The notes under the pieces were generated by a model that saw only the letters and a list, made by a program, of their open reading frames with translations, had not been told where the DNA came from and searched no databases. A stretch of DNA of 64,000 nt, taken from NCBI RefSeq assembly GCF_004101785.1, contig NZ_CP035130.1:372001-436000 (forward strand). Direction: 5' to 3'. The stretch is from Gudongella oleilytica (lineage in GTDB: Bacteria > Bacillota > Clostridia > Tissierellales > Tissierellaceae). A program made the translations under genes and the position numbers. Below, one piece after another: positions 16,837 through 25,117 of this stretch. Each line of letters begins with the position of its first letter. The stretch's first letter is position 1.

Positions 16837-17546
16837 TGCTTTCCATTAAGGATCTTTACGTAAGCTACGGGGGTATTAAGGCTCTCAGAGGAATAAATAT
16901 AGATATTGAAGATAACAAGATAGTGACTCTTATAGGTGCCAATGGGGCCGGAAAGTCATCTACACTCAGGGCTATAATGAATCTGGTAAAGAAGGAATCA
17001 GGGACAGTCACTTACAATGGTGAGGACTTCACGAATCTCAGGACCATGGATATCGTTAAGAAGGGTATAGTTCTTTCGCCTGAGGGAAGAAGGGTATTCG
17101 CAAACCTTACAGTTGAAGAGAACCTCATACTCGGGGCATATACGGTGAACGACAAGGCAGCCATAGACAAAGAGATGAAAAAGGTGTATGAGCTTTTTCC
17201 AAGGCTCAAAGAGAGAAGCTGGCAGAAATCAGGCACATTGTCCGGTGGCGAGCAGCAGATGCTTGCCGTAGGCAGGGCGCTTATGGTAAAGCCTAAGGTC
17301 CTGATGCTTGATGAGCCTTCCCTTGGGCTGGCACCGCTGTTGGTAAAGGACATTTTTGAGATAATAAAGGAGCTCCACAGACAGGGCAACACAATTCTGC
17401 TTGTAGAACAGAACGCTAAGAAAGCCCTTGAGATTGCGGATTATGCCTATGTTCTCGAAACAGGTCAGCTGACACTGCAGGGTGAAGGCAAAGAGCTGTT
17501 GAATGACGAAAAGGTAAAGGCAGCATATCTGGGAGAGGCGAAGTAA
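16836..17546 (+). CDS. livF: Branched-chain amino acid ABC transporter ATPase LivF
   Basis: A 236-residue ATPase. Walker A GANGAGKSS is near residue 35, the signature LSGGEQQMLAVGRAL near residue 133, Walker B VLMLDEPSLGLAPL near residue 155 and the H-loop LLVEQNAKKALE. The ATG at 16836 shares its A with the livG TGA; an in-frame GTG at 16833 is an alternative start. This is the last liv gene; downstream DNA is a long 7-nt repeat array rather than a recognisable terminator. Confidence 0.93.
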   Translation: MLSIKDLYVSYGGIKALRGINIDIEDNKIVTLIGANGAGKSSTLRAIMNLVKKESGTVTYNGEDFTNLRTMDIVKKGIVLSPEGRRVFANLTVEENLILGAYTVNDKAAIDKEMKKVYELFPRLKERSWQKSGTLSGGEQQMLAVGRALMVKPKVLMLDEPSLGLAPLLVKDIFEIIKELHRQGNTILLVEQNAKKALEIADYAYVLETGQLTLQGEGKELLNDEKVKAAYLGEAK

Positions 17547-17561
17547 ACCAGTGCACAATGC

Positions 17562-17685
17562 ACAATGAACAATGAACAATGAACAATGAACAATGAACAA
17601 TGAACAATGAACAATGAACAATGAACAATGAACAATGAACAATGAACAATGAACAATGAACAATGAACAATGAACAATGAACAAT
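17562..17685 (+). repeat. Tandem array of the 7-nt unit ACAATGA (17 perfect copies)
   Basis: Seventeen uninterrupted ACAATGA copies occupy 17562-17680, with a partial copy to 17685. Because the unit is 7 nt long, all three frames of one strand read the same seven-residue repeat (FIVHCSL), which creates false ORFs on the minus strand. Short AGCTAAG repeats follow at 17687-17710. Confidence 0.95.
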
Positions 17686-17758
17686 AAGCTAAGAGCTAAG
17701 AGCTAAGAGTTAAGAAGATGGCTGTTAGTTATCAGTAGGTAGTAGTCAGCAAAACCTT

Positions 17759-17823
17759 AGATTCTTCAGCAAGCCTTATAATGACAACACTCTTGTCATC
17801 CCGACCGTAGTGGAGGGATCTCT
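17759..17823 (+). repeat. Head-to-head REP-like pair
   Basis: A reverse copy (about 17759-17784, ending ATAATGAC) and a forward copy (17793-17823, starting TTGTCATCCC) face each other across about 8 nt. Together with the array this accounts for most of the 372-bp gap between livF and the next gene; a short CGCCTA/AACGCTT duplication at 17825-17851 is also present. Confidence 0.7.
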
Positions 17824-17924
17824 AACGCCTATCGCCTAGCGCTTAACGCTTTGTAATATTACTGTAACCATAATTCCCCCAACCTTGGGTATAAACCTAC
17901 CATAAGGAAGGGGGATCATTGTAT

Positions 17925-18773
17925 ATGAGACGAAAACTACTATTATCATTAGTTCTAATATTTGCTCTCTCGCTTGGGAGCATGACCTTTGCCCAACTGG
18001 AGAGCAAGCTTGAGGGGCATTGGGCCAGGAATGAAATCGATAAGACCTTCATGGCTTACTATTTTCCGTATATGGCAAAGAACAGCTTCGAAGGCTTCGA
18101 ACCGAATACAGGAACCACCAAGCAGGATTTTACACTGTCACTTATATCCTTGTTCAGGGACAGGGGCTATGAGGTCTCAGGACTTGGCGACCCGGGTATC
18201 CTGACCAGAAGAGATATGGCCTCCATCATTGGCTCAAGGCTTGTCGAAACCGGCTTTGCAATTGATGGCAGCCACCAGCTTCCATTTACAGACATTAGCT
18301 CAATGAGTGAGGCAGAGAAGGGTTATCTGTCCCTGTTGCATCAGCTTGGGATAGTAAAGGGTGAAAGCAACTCTGTATTCAATCCCATCAGACGGCTTTC
18401 ACAGGTAGAGGCGGTCGTCCTGGTTCAGAGACTGGATGGGGTACTGAAGAAGCAGAATGAGATATCCTTCCAGGTAACCAACAATGAACAAAGCTATGAC
18501 AAACAGGAAGAAATGGCCACCATGATCGGAGAGGACAAGGTCACGTTAATAATAACCAAGGAATTTCCCACACCGGGATATTCTCTTGAGATAGAAAAGA
18601 TCGTTAGAGAAAACGAACTGTTCAGGATCCACTTCAGGATCGATCAGCCTGACCCTGACATGATTTACCCCCAGGTCATAACCTATCAGACGCTGACTGT
18701 TGAAATTCCTAAGGCGGAGCTTGGAGAACCACCCTACAACTTTGTTGTCGAGGGGTTCAGAATTACCGACTAG
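17925..18773 (+). CDS. Secreted SLH-like protein with C-terminal PrcB-like domain
   Basis: A 282-residue exported protein. It has a signal peptide (LLLSLVLIFALSLGSMTFAQ), degenerate S-layer-homology units (GHWARNEID at the mature N-terminus; FTDISSMSEAEKGYLSLLHQ and GIVKGESNSVFNPIRRLSQV in the middle), and a C-terminal domain with EFPTPGYSLEIEKIVREN and a terminal VEIPKAEL strand that resembles the PrcB_C module of surface protease complexes. An ATG at 17925 and a TTG at 17919 are both compatible with the GGGGG site; the ATG is preferred. It is monocistronic with a terminator. Confidence 0.75.
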   Translation: MRRKLLLSLVLIFALSLGSMTFAQLESKLEGHWARNEIDKTFMAYYFPYMAKNSFEGFEPNTGTTKQDFTLSLISLFRDRGYEVSGLGDPGILTRRDMASIIGSRLVETGFAIDGSHQLPFTDISSMSEAEKGYLSLLHQLGIVKGESNSVFNPIRRLSQVEAVVLVQRLDGVLKKQNEISFQVTNNEQSYDKQEEMATMIGEDKVTLIITKEFPTPGYSLEIEKIVRENELFRIHFRIDQPDPDMIYPQVITYQTLTVEIPKAELGEPPYNFVVEGFRITD

Positions 18774-18797
18774 CTAAGGCGGAATAAACGAGAGCAG

Positions 18798-18829
18798 GGC
18801 TGTTGCAGTTTGCAACGGCCTTTATTTTT
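18798..18829 (+). terminator. Terminator before proB
   Basis: A 10-bp stem (18798-18807 with 18811-18820, one G-T pair) is followed by TTTATTTTT. Confidence 0.85.
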
Positions 18830-18837
18830 GCTATAAT
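18809..18837 (+). promoter_or_regulatory. Candidate proB promoter overlapping the terminator
   Basis: TATAAT at 18832-18837 has TTTGCA 17 bp upstream (18809-18814), inside the terminator loop and 3' arm. The -10 is perfect, the -35 weak. Confidence 0.45.
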
Positions 18838-18896
18838 ATATCCAAACAGTAACGACTTATGAAACGATCGACCAGATAAAATGGAGGGGGGATAAT

Positions 18897-19694
18897 ATGG
18901 AGGCTACTATTGCAAGGGATGCAAAGAAAATAGTAATAAAAATCGGAAGCAGCACGCTGACAAGCCCGGACGGCAGTATCGACAAGGGCTTTCTGGACAG
19001 CTTTGCCTCTCAGGTGAAGGAGCTTATGGATCAGGGCAGGAAGGTCATACTTGTTTCCTCAGGTGCAGGCGCGGCCGGTGCAAACACAATAGGGAAGTGG
19101 TCCAGAAAGGGAGACCTCCATTACAAGCAGGCATTGTGCGCTATCGGCCAGGTGGAGCTTATGGACTCCTACAGAAGGACCTTTGATCAGTATGGTATCC
19201 ATATAGCCCAGATACTCCTTACCAAGGAGGATTTTGACTCCAGTCAGAGAACTATGAATATACGAAACACCCTTTTTACCCTTATGGACGAAGGCGTCAT
19301 CCCAATTGTCAACGAAAACGACACAGTCAGCACCGACGAGATCAAAATTGGAGACAACGACATTCTTGCTGCAAATACCGCTGTTGTTTGGGGAGCAGAC
19401 CTCCTTGTACTTCTAAGCCGGATAGAGGGGATCTACGACAGCAATCCAAGCACACATGGCGACGCCCATATAATACCGATGATCGAGGATATAGATTCTC
19501 TTGAGGAGAAGCTCTCCCTGGCAGATCCTGAATCAACCAAAGCTGGCGGCATCAAGACGAAGCTTAAGGCGGCAAAGCTTGCCAACAAGTACGGGATCCC
19601 GATGATAGTAGTCAACGGGAAGATCGAGAACGTTATAAAGAGAATAGCAGAAGGAGATATAGAGGGCACCTTGTTCGCACCACATTCAAAATAA
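18897..19694 (+). CDS. proB: Glutamate 5-kinase, short form without PUA domain
   Basis: A 265-residue amino acid kinase that phosphorylates glutamate as the first step of proline synthesis. The motifs are VIKIGSSTLTSPDG (about residues 13-26), LVSSGAGAAG (about 51-60), VNENDTVSTDEIKIGDND and LSRIEGIYDSNP. It ends right after the kinase domain, so the C-terminal PUA domain of the E. coli-type 367-residue enzyme is absent; short ProB forms are known. The start lies after GGAGGGGGG. No proA is adjacent, unlike the usual proBA arrangement. Confidence 0.9.
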   Translation: MEATIARDAKKIVIKIGSSTLTSPDGSIDKGFLDSFASQVKELMDQGRKVILVSSGAGAAGANTIGKWSRKGDLHYKQALCAIGQVELMDSYRRTFDQYGIHIAQILLTKEDFDSSQRTMNIRNTLFTLMDEGVIPIVNENDTVSTDEIKIGDNDILAANTAVVWGADLLVLLSRIEGIYDSNPSTHGDAHIIPMIEDIDSLEEKLSLADPESTKAGGIKTKLKAAKLANKYGIPMIVVNGKIENVIKRIAEGDIEGTLFAPHSK

Positions 19695-20050
19695 AGCAGA
19701 CCAACAAATGGGGTATCGGCTATGATGTCACATTTAATACCATAAGAAAACAGACACAGGATATCATATCCTTTGGCATAGGTTCAAGGCTTTTGAATTT
19801 CCTCGCCGCTTTTTATGGGATATGGAAGCTGAACAAGCTATATGGCTTTCTGACTTGGGCTGAGATCGGCATGAAGGGGGTGAAGCGCTTCATGGCAGGG
19901 ATCGTAATGCCCTCGATCCTGGTCCTTTTGACCGGCAGCTTCGGTGAGCTTGCCCAAGGCAGCTTTACTGGTACATTAGTCCTTATGGTGGTATCAGGAG
20001 CAATAGGGATAGGATCGTTTCTTTCCATTGTTTTCGTTACACGAGCTTAG
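19695..20050 (+). pseudogene. Remnant of a membrane protein gene (no start codon)
   Basis: Directly after the proB stop, a different frame is open for 118 codons to the TAG at 20048-20050. It reads KQTNKWGIGYDVTFN, then an amphipathic stretch and two hydrophobic segments (about MAGIVMPSILVLLTGSFG and LVLMVVSGAIGIGSFLSIVF). No ATG with a ribosome binding site exists; only a TTG at 19793 could start an 85-residue product and has no Shine-Dalgarno. The open, protein-like sequence without a beginning suggests a decayed C-terminal fragment. The family is not recognised. Confidence 0.45.
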
Positions 20051-20051
20051 A

Positions 20052-20090
20052 ACACAAACCATTGTGTCCAGGAGGTATTAGGGATATAAT
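20052..20090 (+). promoter_or_regulatory. Promoter with inverted repeat over the -35 (aminotransferase gene)
   Basis: TTGTGT (20062-20067) and TATAAT (20085-20090) are separated by 17 bp. The -35 is the right arm of a perfect 6-bp inverted repeat, ACACAA-ACCA-TTGTGT (20052-20067), a possible operator. Confidence 0.65.
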
Positions 20091-20125
20091 GGTTTTTAAT
20101 ATATTTTATTAAAGAGGTGGTACTT

Positions 20126-21286
20126 ATGAAGAATCCTTATATAGCAAAGAGATACTGGAAATCAGCCAGCAGCGAGCTGGCCAAAAGCGCGGACAAGGCA
20201 AGTGCAGCGAAGGATCTGATCAATTTTACCCTTGGCGATCCCGACGTTATCACTGATGAGAGGGTAATCAGGGCTGCCTTTGAAGATGCTCTCAAAGGGT
20301 ACACAAGATACTCCGAATCTGTTGGGATGAAAGAGCTGCGTGAGGAAATATCGAAATACTACCTGGAGGAATATGGACACGAGGTCAAGCTTGAGAAGCT
20401 ACTGATAACCACCAGTGCTTGTCAGGCGATGTGGCTTGTTATGGAGGCAATACTGGATCCCGGAGACGAGGTCATAATACCTAGTCCCCACTTCCCGCCA
20501 TATCCCGATCAGGTGAAGCTTGCAGGCGGAATGCCGGTTTTTGTTGAGCTCCTTGAGGAAGAGGACTACCAGCTTAAGGTTGACAGGCTTGACAGGTCGA
20601 TAACCGAAAGAACAAAGGCGATCATTATAAACACTCCGAACAATCCCATTGGCAGCTGTCTTACAAAGGAAACTCTCGAAAAAATCGGTGAGGTTGCGAA
20701 AAAGCACGACTTGTTGATAATAGCTGATGATATATATACTCTTTACAGCTATGAAGCACCCTTTGTCCCTATGTCGACTCTTCCAGGCCTTGAGGAAAGG
20801 ACGATAACCATTGGAAGTTTCTCCAAGGATTACGCAATGACGGGCTGGAGAATTGGATACATCAAGGCTGAGAGCCACTTCATTGAAACCATGAAGGCAA
20901 TTAATGAAAACAATGTATACTCTGCACCATCCGTATCCCAAAGGGCAGCTATACACGCTATCAGGATGAGAAAGGATATCCAGCCCGGTCTGTTAGAGGA
21001 ATTCAAAAAAAGAAGCTACTACGCTTGGGAAAGGCTAAACAGGCTTAATGGTGTGCATGTGATGGAGCCTAAGGGTACCTTCTACCTGTTCCCTAATATT
21101 AAGGCTACAGGCCTGTCATCAGCAGAGGTTGCCGAAAGAATGCTTGAGGAGGCTCATGTTGCAGTGGTTCCGGGGAGCGCCTTCGGAAAGTCAGGGGAAG
21201 GGTATCTGAGACTGGCTGTGACCTTAAGCTGCGAGAAAATGGGTGAAGCCTTTGACAGACTGGAGAAGATGGATATATTTAAGTAA
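20126..21286 (+). CDS. PLP-dependent class I/II aminotransferase
   Basis: A 386-residue fold-type I aminotransferase (AspC/PatA-like). It shows FTLGDPDVITDE near the N-terminus, NTPNNPIGS (about residue 170), DDIYTLYSYE and the lysine region SFSKDYAMTGWRIGY (about residues 232-246), where K forms the Schiff base and R binds the substrate carboxylate. Amino donor and keto acid are not predictable. The ATG at 20126 lies behind AGAGGTGG; the GTG at 20117 is within that site. The next gene, a 2-hydroxyacid dehydrogenase, starts about 20 nt downstream, so the two may convert an amino acid via its keto acid to a hydroxy acid. Confidence 0.88.
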   Translation: MKNPYIAKRYWKSASSELAKSADKASAAKDLINFTLGDPDVITDERVIRAAFEDALKGYTRYSESVGMKELREEISKYYLEEYGHEVKLEKLLITTSACQAMWLVMEAILDPGDEVIIPSPHFPPYPDQVKLAGGMPVFVELLEEEDYQLKVDRLDRSITERTKAIIINTPNNPIGSCLTKETLEKIGEVAKKHDLLIIADDIYTLYSYEAPFVPMSTLPGLEERTITIGSFSKDYAMTGWRIGYIKAESHFIETMKAINENNVYSAPSVSQRAAIHAIRMRKDIQPGLLEEFKKRSYYAWERLNRLNGVHVMEPKGTFYLFPNIKATGLSSAEVAERMLEEAHVAVVPGSAFGKSGEGYLRLAVTLSCEKMGEAFDRLEKMDIFK

Positions 21287-21307
21287 AAATTGTCTGGAGG
21301 GATACAT

Positions 21308-22291
21308 TTGAGTAAAGTAGTACTTGTAGGAGTTCCTGGAATGAATGACCAGGAGGTTGAAGCTATAGAGAAATTTATAAGAGAAGAGGCTCCGGGAGTG
21401 GAATACGAGTTCCTTGGAAAGCCTGTTTTGTCTGATGATAAGCTTGTGGGAAAAGCAGCAGGTGCTGATATAATAGTGACATGGAACCAACAGATGAGCA
21501 ATGAGTTGTATTCAAGACTCAAGCTTAAGGCTTTTTGCTGTGCCAGCACGGGATTCGATGCTGCGGATGTACCCTCTGCAACCAGACACGGGGTAATGGT
21601 TACCAACGCGAAGGATTACTGTGTGGATGAAGTATCTGCTCACGCTGTGATGCTTATACTGACTATGGCAAGAAAGCTTTGGCATGTAGCTGAAAATGCC
21701 AGGGAGGACAGATGGTCGGTCGACGGGATAGGTAGTGTAAAAAGACTATCCGATTCCACCGTAGGAATATTTGCCTTTGGGTCTATAGGGCGTGGGGTGG
21801 CAGAAAAATTAAAGGGCTTTGGAGTAAGGATGATATCCTACGACCCTTATGTTGAAAATGATGAAATGGATGCTTACGGAGTGACAAAGACGGGTTTCCA
21901 TGAGCTTTTACGGGAGTCTGATTATATTACTATCCACGCACCTCTAACTGAAGAAACCAGTGGGATATTCTCAAAGGAAGCACTTGCAATGATGAAGCCT
22001 TCAGCGTATATTATAAACACTGCCAGGGGAAGGATAATCGACCAGGAGGCACTTTACGAAGCATTGGCGGAAGGAAGACTTGCAGGAGCGGGATTGGACG
22101 TACTATGGAATGAACCGCCAATGGAGATTGATAAGAAGCTTTTCGAGCTTAAAAATGTAATAATAACACCGCACAGTGCTTATTATTCAGATGAGGCACA
22201 GGAGCAGCAGCTAAGAATAACTGCAAGAGATGTCGGAAGGATCCTGAGGGGCGAAAGACCGATTAACCTGAGGAATCAAATTGACAATTGA
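21308..22291 (+). CDS. D-isomer-specific 2-hydroxyacid dehydrogenase (SerA/CtBP-like)
   Basis: A 327-residue NAD-dependent dehydrogenase. The cofactor motif FAFGSIGRGVAEKL lies near residue 154, the catalytic Arg is in INTARGRIID (about residue 240), the Glu in LWNEPPME and the His in ITPHSAYYS (about residue 286). It interconverts a 2-keto acid and a D-2-hydroxy acid. The TTG at 21308 lies 7 nt after GGAGG and is preferred over a TTG at 21290. It follows the aminotransferase closely, suggesting a shared keto acid intermediate. Two other paralogues lie at 41.5-43.5 kb. Confidence 0.87.
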   Translation: MSKVVLVGVPGMNDQEVEAIEKFIREEAPGVEYEFLGKPVLSDDKLVGKAAGADIIVTWNQQMSNELYSRLKLKAFCCASTGFDAADVPSATRHGVMVTNAKDYCVDEVSAHAVMLILTMARKLWHVAENAREDRWSVDGIGSVKRLSDSTVGIFAFGSIGRGVAEKLKGFGVRMISYDPYVENDEMDAYGVTKTGFHELLRESDYITIHAPLTEETSGIFSKEALAMMKPSAYIINTARGRIIDQEALYEALAEGRLAGAGLDVLWNEPPMEIDKKLFELKNVIITPHSAYYSDEAQEQQLRITARDVGRILRGERPINLRNQIDN

Positions 22292-22309
22292 CAGTTGACA
22301 ATGAAATTC

Positions 22310-22446
22310 ACAATTCACAATTCACAATTCACAATTCACAATTCACAATTCACAAATCACAATTCACAATTCACAATTCACAAATCACAATTCACAATTC
22401 ACAATTCACAATGGTCTGTCATCCCGACAGAAGCGGAGGGATCTCG
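22310..22446 (+). repeat. Tandem array of ACAATTC (about 14 copies) plus REP-like unit
   Basis: The 7-nt unit ACAATTC, with two ACAAATC variants, runs from 22310 to 22407, then ACAATGG, then a REP-like unit at 22418-22446 (ATCCC...GGGAT). The array starts within about 20 nt of the hydroxyacid dehydrogenase stop. Confidence 0.93.
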
Positions 22447-22489
22447 TTTTTAGTTGGAAAGTTGGAATGTTGATAGAAAGGATGATCAT

Positions 22490-23497
22490 ATGCAAAAAAG
22501 ACTACTAGGTCGAACAGGCTATGAGGTTTCAGTCGTGGGCTTTGGAGGGATACCTATCCAAAGGGTTGACAAGGATACAGCAACTGCAATGCTCAAGGAG
22601 GCTCTTAACCAAGGTATAAATTTCATAGATACAGCAAGAGGATACCTTGTGAGCGAGGAGCTGATCGGAGAGGCTCTTAAGGAGATTGGGAGGGATAGAT
22701 TCATCCTGGCAACAAAGTCAATGAACAGGACCTACGAGGGAATCAAGGCTGAGCTTGCAATCTCAATGAAGAACCTTAAGACTGACTACATAGATCTCTA
22801 CCAGTTCCACAACGTCAGAAGCTTTGAGGACTATGAAAGGCTGATGTCGGAGGATGGTGCATATAAATACGCAATTGAAGCCAGGGAAAAGGGACTTATA
22901 AAGCATATGGGAATTAGCAGTCATAGTGCTGATGTACTTAAGACAGCTGTCGAGACCGACTATTTCGAGACTATCCAGTTCCCGTATAACGCCGTGGAAA
23001 GACAGGGAGAGGACGTCTTCAAAAGGGCGAAGGAGCGAAATATCGGAGTTATAATCATGAAGCCCTTAGCCGGTGGAGCCATAAGCAAGGGCGAGCTTGC
23101 AATAAGGTTTATTCTGGAGAATCCAAATGTTTCAGTCGTTATCCCCGGGATGGATTCAGTGGAGCAGGTCGTTGAGAACGCCCAGCCTGGAAAGGATGGC
23201 AGAGGCCTTTCAGATGAAGAGAGAGCCCAGGTGGAGAGGGAAGCCAGCGAGCTTGGAACACAGTTTTGCAGGCGCTGCGGATATTGTGCGCCCTGCACAG
23301 TAGGGATCGATATCCCGACTCAATTCGTCCTGGACAGCTATTACACGAGATACAACCTCCAGCAATGGGCAACCGACAGGTACAACGCTCAGGCTGTAAG
23401 CGCTGCAGACTGTATAGACTGCGGCATGTGCGAAACAAGATGTCCCTATGATCTGCCAATAAGAGATATGCTGAAAAAGGTAGCGAGCCACTATTAA
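22490..23497 (+). CDS. Aldo/keto reductase with C-terminal ferredoxin-like iron-sulfur domain
   Basis: A 335-residue protein. The N-terminal AKR barrel shows RTGYEVSVVGFGGIPIQR, NFIDTARGYLVSEELIGEAL (the Asp and Tyr of the catalytic tetrad) and DYIDLYQFHNVRS. The C-terminal part carries cysteine motifs CRRCGYCAPC (about residue 260) and CIDCGMCETRCPYDLPI (about residue 305) for Fe-S clusters. This fusion is common in anaerobic Clostridia and suggests electron exchange with ferredoxin; the substrate is unknown. The ATG at 22490 lies after GAAAGGA; an upstream in-frame ATG at 22454 has no good site. Confidence 0.85.
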   Translation: MQKRLLGRTGYEVSVVGFGGIPIQRVDKDTATAMLKEALNQGINFIDTARGYLVSEELIGEALKEIGRDRFILATKSMNRTYEGIKAELAISMKNLKTDYIDLYQFHNVRSFEDYERLMSEDGAYKYAIEAREKGLIKHMGISSHSADVLKTAVETDYFETIQFPYNAVERQGEDVFKRAKERNIGVIIMKPLAGGAISKGELAIRFILENPNVSVVIPGMDSVEQVVENAQPGKDGRGLSDEERAQVEREASELGTQFCRRCGYCAPCTVGIDIPTQFVLDSYYTRYNLQQWATDRYNAQAVSAADCIDCGMCETRCPYDLPIRDMLKKVASHY

Positions 23498-23517
23498 GCA
23501 GTGGATGAGTAAAAGTG

Positions 23518-23705
23518 GACAATTGACAATGGATATTCGTTCTTGTAATTCCGAGCGAAAGTCGAGGAATCTCAATAAGTTGGAAAGTTGGAATGCTGGA
23601 AAGGGAAAGATTTTGCAGTTCGCTATTAGCTGTTAGCTAAAAGAATTTAGATTCTTTAATGCTTTAATTATAATTGTGCATTGTGATCTGTGAATTGTGA
23701 ATTGA
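23518..23705 (+). repeat. Decayed composite repeat region
   Basis: It contains a REP-like unit with substitutions at 23543-23573 (TTGTAATTCCGAGCG), GTTGGAAAGTTGGAATG-type short repeats also seen at 22452-22470, a TAGCTGTTAGCTAA stretch, and inverted 7-nt units (ATTGTGCATTGTGA...) at 23674-23703. No gene is visible in this 224-bp gap. Confidence 0.6.
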
Positions 23706-23721
23706 ATTCGGAGGTGTTTCC

Positions 23722-24969
23722 ATGGATTTAATAAACGAACTTAAGCTTATGAGAGAGGTAATGTGGTCCAACCCTGGCTACATGGGCTTCAAGGATTACT
23801 GTGATACAATACCTGTAACCGAAGATGATGTAAGGGACGCCGAAGCACGTCTTAAGAGATTCGCGCCATATATCAGCAAGGTCTTTCCGGAGGTTGTGGA
23901 CGGGATAATAGAATCCCCGATCTCATACATTCCAAATATGAGGGAGTGGCTGGTTGAATACTCAGGTGGCCCGGTTCCAGGTTTGCTGTATTTAAAACGT
24001 GACGATCTTCTTAATATCGCTGGTTCCATAAAAGCCCGTGGCGGGATATATGAGGTATTAAAGCATGCTGAGACCCTTGCCATAAAAGGAGGACTCCTTT
24101 CAGAGGAGGATGATTACTCAGTGCTTGACAGCGACCCGTTCAGAGAGTTCTTCGGCAGACATACGATCCAGGTAGGGAGCACAGGTAACCTGGGTCTTAG
24201 CATAGGAATAATGAGCGCATGTCTTGGCTTCAAGGTAATAGTACATATGTCGTCTGATGCCAGGGCTTGGAAGAAAGCCATGCTGAGAAGCAAGGGGGTC
24301 ACTGTAGTCGAGTACCCCTATGATTACTCCATTGCAGTCGAAGAAGGAAGGAAGAACTCTGACCTCGACCCATTGAGCCATTTTGTCGACGATGAAAACT
24401 CAAAGGACCTGTTCCTGGGATATGCTGTGGGAGGCGTAAGGGTCAAAGCGCAGCTTGATTCCATGGGAATAGTCATAGACGAAGAGCATCCGTTAGCAGT
24501 ATACCTGCCCTGCGGAGTTGGAGGAGGTCCGGGAGGTGTAGCTTATGGTCTTAAGCTTGTATATGGCGATAATGTCCACTGCTATTTTGCAGAGCCTACT
24601 CATTCGCCATGCATGCTGCTTGGACTTGCTACAGGCAAGCACGATCAAATAGCCGTTGAGGACATAGGTCTGGACAATAAGACTGAGGCTGACGGATTGG
24701 CTGTCGGAAGACCATCGTCATTTGTTGGAAGGATCATGGAACATCTTCTAAGCGGAGCATTTACCATTGACGACAAAAGGCTGTTTCAATATTTGAAGGC
24801 TCTGTACGAAAGAGAAGGAATATTCATTGAACCTTCTGCAACAGCAGGGTTCAGTGGTCCGATTTTTACAAGGGACCAGTACAAGGGCAAGGAGCCTGTC
24901 CAGTTGGTTTGGGCAACTGGGGGAAGTCTCGTGCCACAGGAGGAGAGAAAATTCTTTTTAAACAAATAA
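23722..24969 (+). CDS. dsdA: D-serine dehydratase (DsdA family)
   Basis: A 415-residue PLP enzyme of fold type II that converts D-serine to pyruvate and ammonia. It shows [20 protein letters not shown], with the PLP lysine in GSIKARGG near residue 101, the phosphate-binding loop [11 protein letters not shown] (about residue 152) and [14 protein letters not shown] (about residue 264). The length is slightly below E. coli DsdA (442). The ATG follows GGAGGTG. It is flanked by repeat DNA and a terminator, so it is a single-gene unit. It provides pyruvate from D-serine of wall turnover or the environment. Confidence 0.9.
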   Translation: MDLINELKLMREVMWSNPGYMGFKDYCDTIPVTEDDVRDAEARLKRFAPYISKVFPEVVDGIIESPISYIPNMREWLVEYSGGPVPGLLYLKRDDLLNIAGSIKARGGIYEVLKHAETLAIKGGLLSEEDDYSVLDSDPFREFFGRHTIQVGSTGNLGLSIGIMSACLGFKVIVHMSSDARAWKKAMLRSKGVTVVEYPYDYSIAVEEGRKNSDLDPLSHFVDDENSKDLFLGYAVGGVRVKAQLDSMGIVIDEEHPLAVYLPCGVGGGPGGVAYGLKLVYGDNVHCYFAEPTHSPCMLLGLATGKHDQIAVEDIGLDNKTEADGLAVGRPSSFVGRIMEHLLSGAFTIDDKRLFQYLKALYEREGIFIEPSATAGFSGPIFTRDQYKGKEPVQLVWATGGSLVPQEERKFFLNK

Positions 24970-24975
24970 TATCCG

Positions 24976-25009
24976 GGCTGCAGTATTTAACAGGGCTGCA
25001 GCCTTATTT
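24976..25009 (+). terminator. Terminator after dsdA
   Basis: GGCTGCAG (24976-24983) pairs with CTGCAGCC (24996-25003), followed by TTATTT. Confidence 0.75.
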
Positions 25010-25015
25010 ACCGCC

Positions 25016-25044
25016 TTGACATCGAACATGTGTTCTGCTATATT
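25016..25044 (+). promoter_or_regulatory. Strong promoter of the ComK-like gene
   Basis: A perfect TTGACA (25016-25021) and TATATT (25039-25044) have a 17-bp spacer. The spacer is almost entirely filled by a LexA-type box. Confidence 0.85.
25023..25036 (+). promoter_or_regulatory. SOS (LexA) box within the promoter spacer
   Basis: CGAACATGTGTTCT matches the Gram-positive LexA consensus CGAACRNRYGTTYC at 13 of 14 positions, missing only the last base. Its place between -35 and -10 is a classical repression position. The half-sites GAACA and TGTTC are perfectly inverted around TG. Confidence 0.75.
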
Positions 25045-25117
25045 TAACATATATAATACCGGGGTATCATGAATACTTGATAGTCGCGCCACAGACTGTC
25101 AGCAGGAGGTTGAATAA

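Noticed and set aside
17229-17684. Minus-strand ORFs with repeated FIVHCSL (70-151 codons)
   Set aside because: They are translations of the 7-nt array, which has no stop in any frame of that strand; they also run antisense into livF.
17562-17685. CRISPR array
   Set aside because: The unit is 7 nt with no unique spacers, and no cas genes are present.
19680-19700. Programmed frameshift joining proB to the following open frame
   Set aside because: The TCAAAATAA context is not a convincing slippery site and proB already ends at a natural domain boundary.
22288-22473. Plus-strand ORF rich in IHNSQFT over the ACAATTC array
   Set aside because: Pure repeat translation without ribosome binding site.
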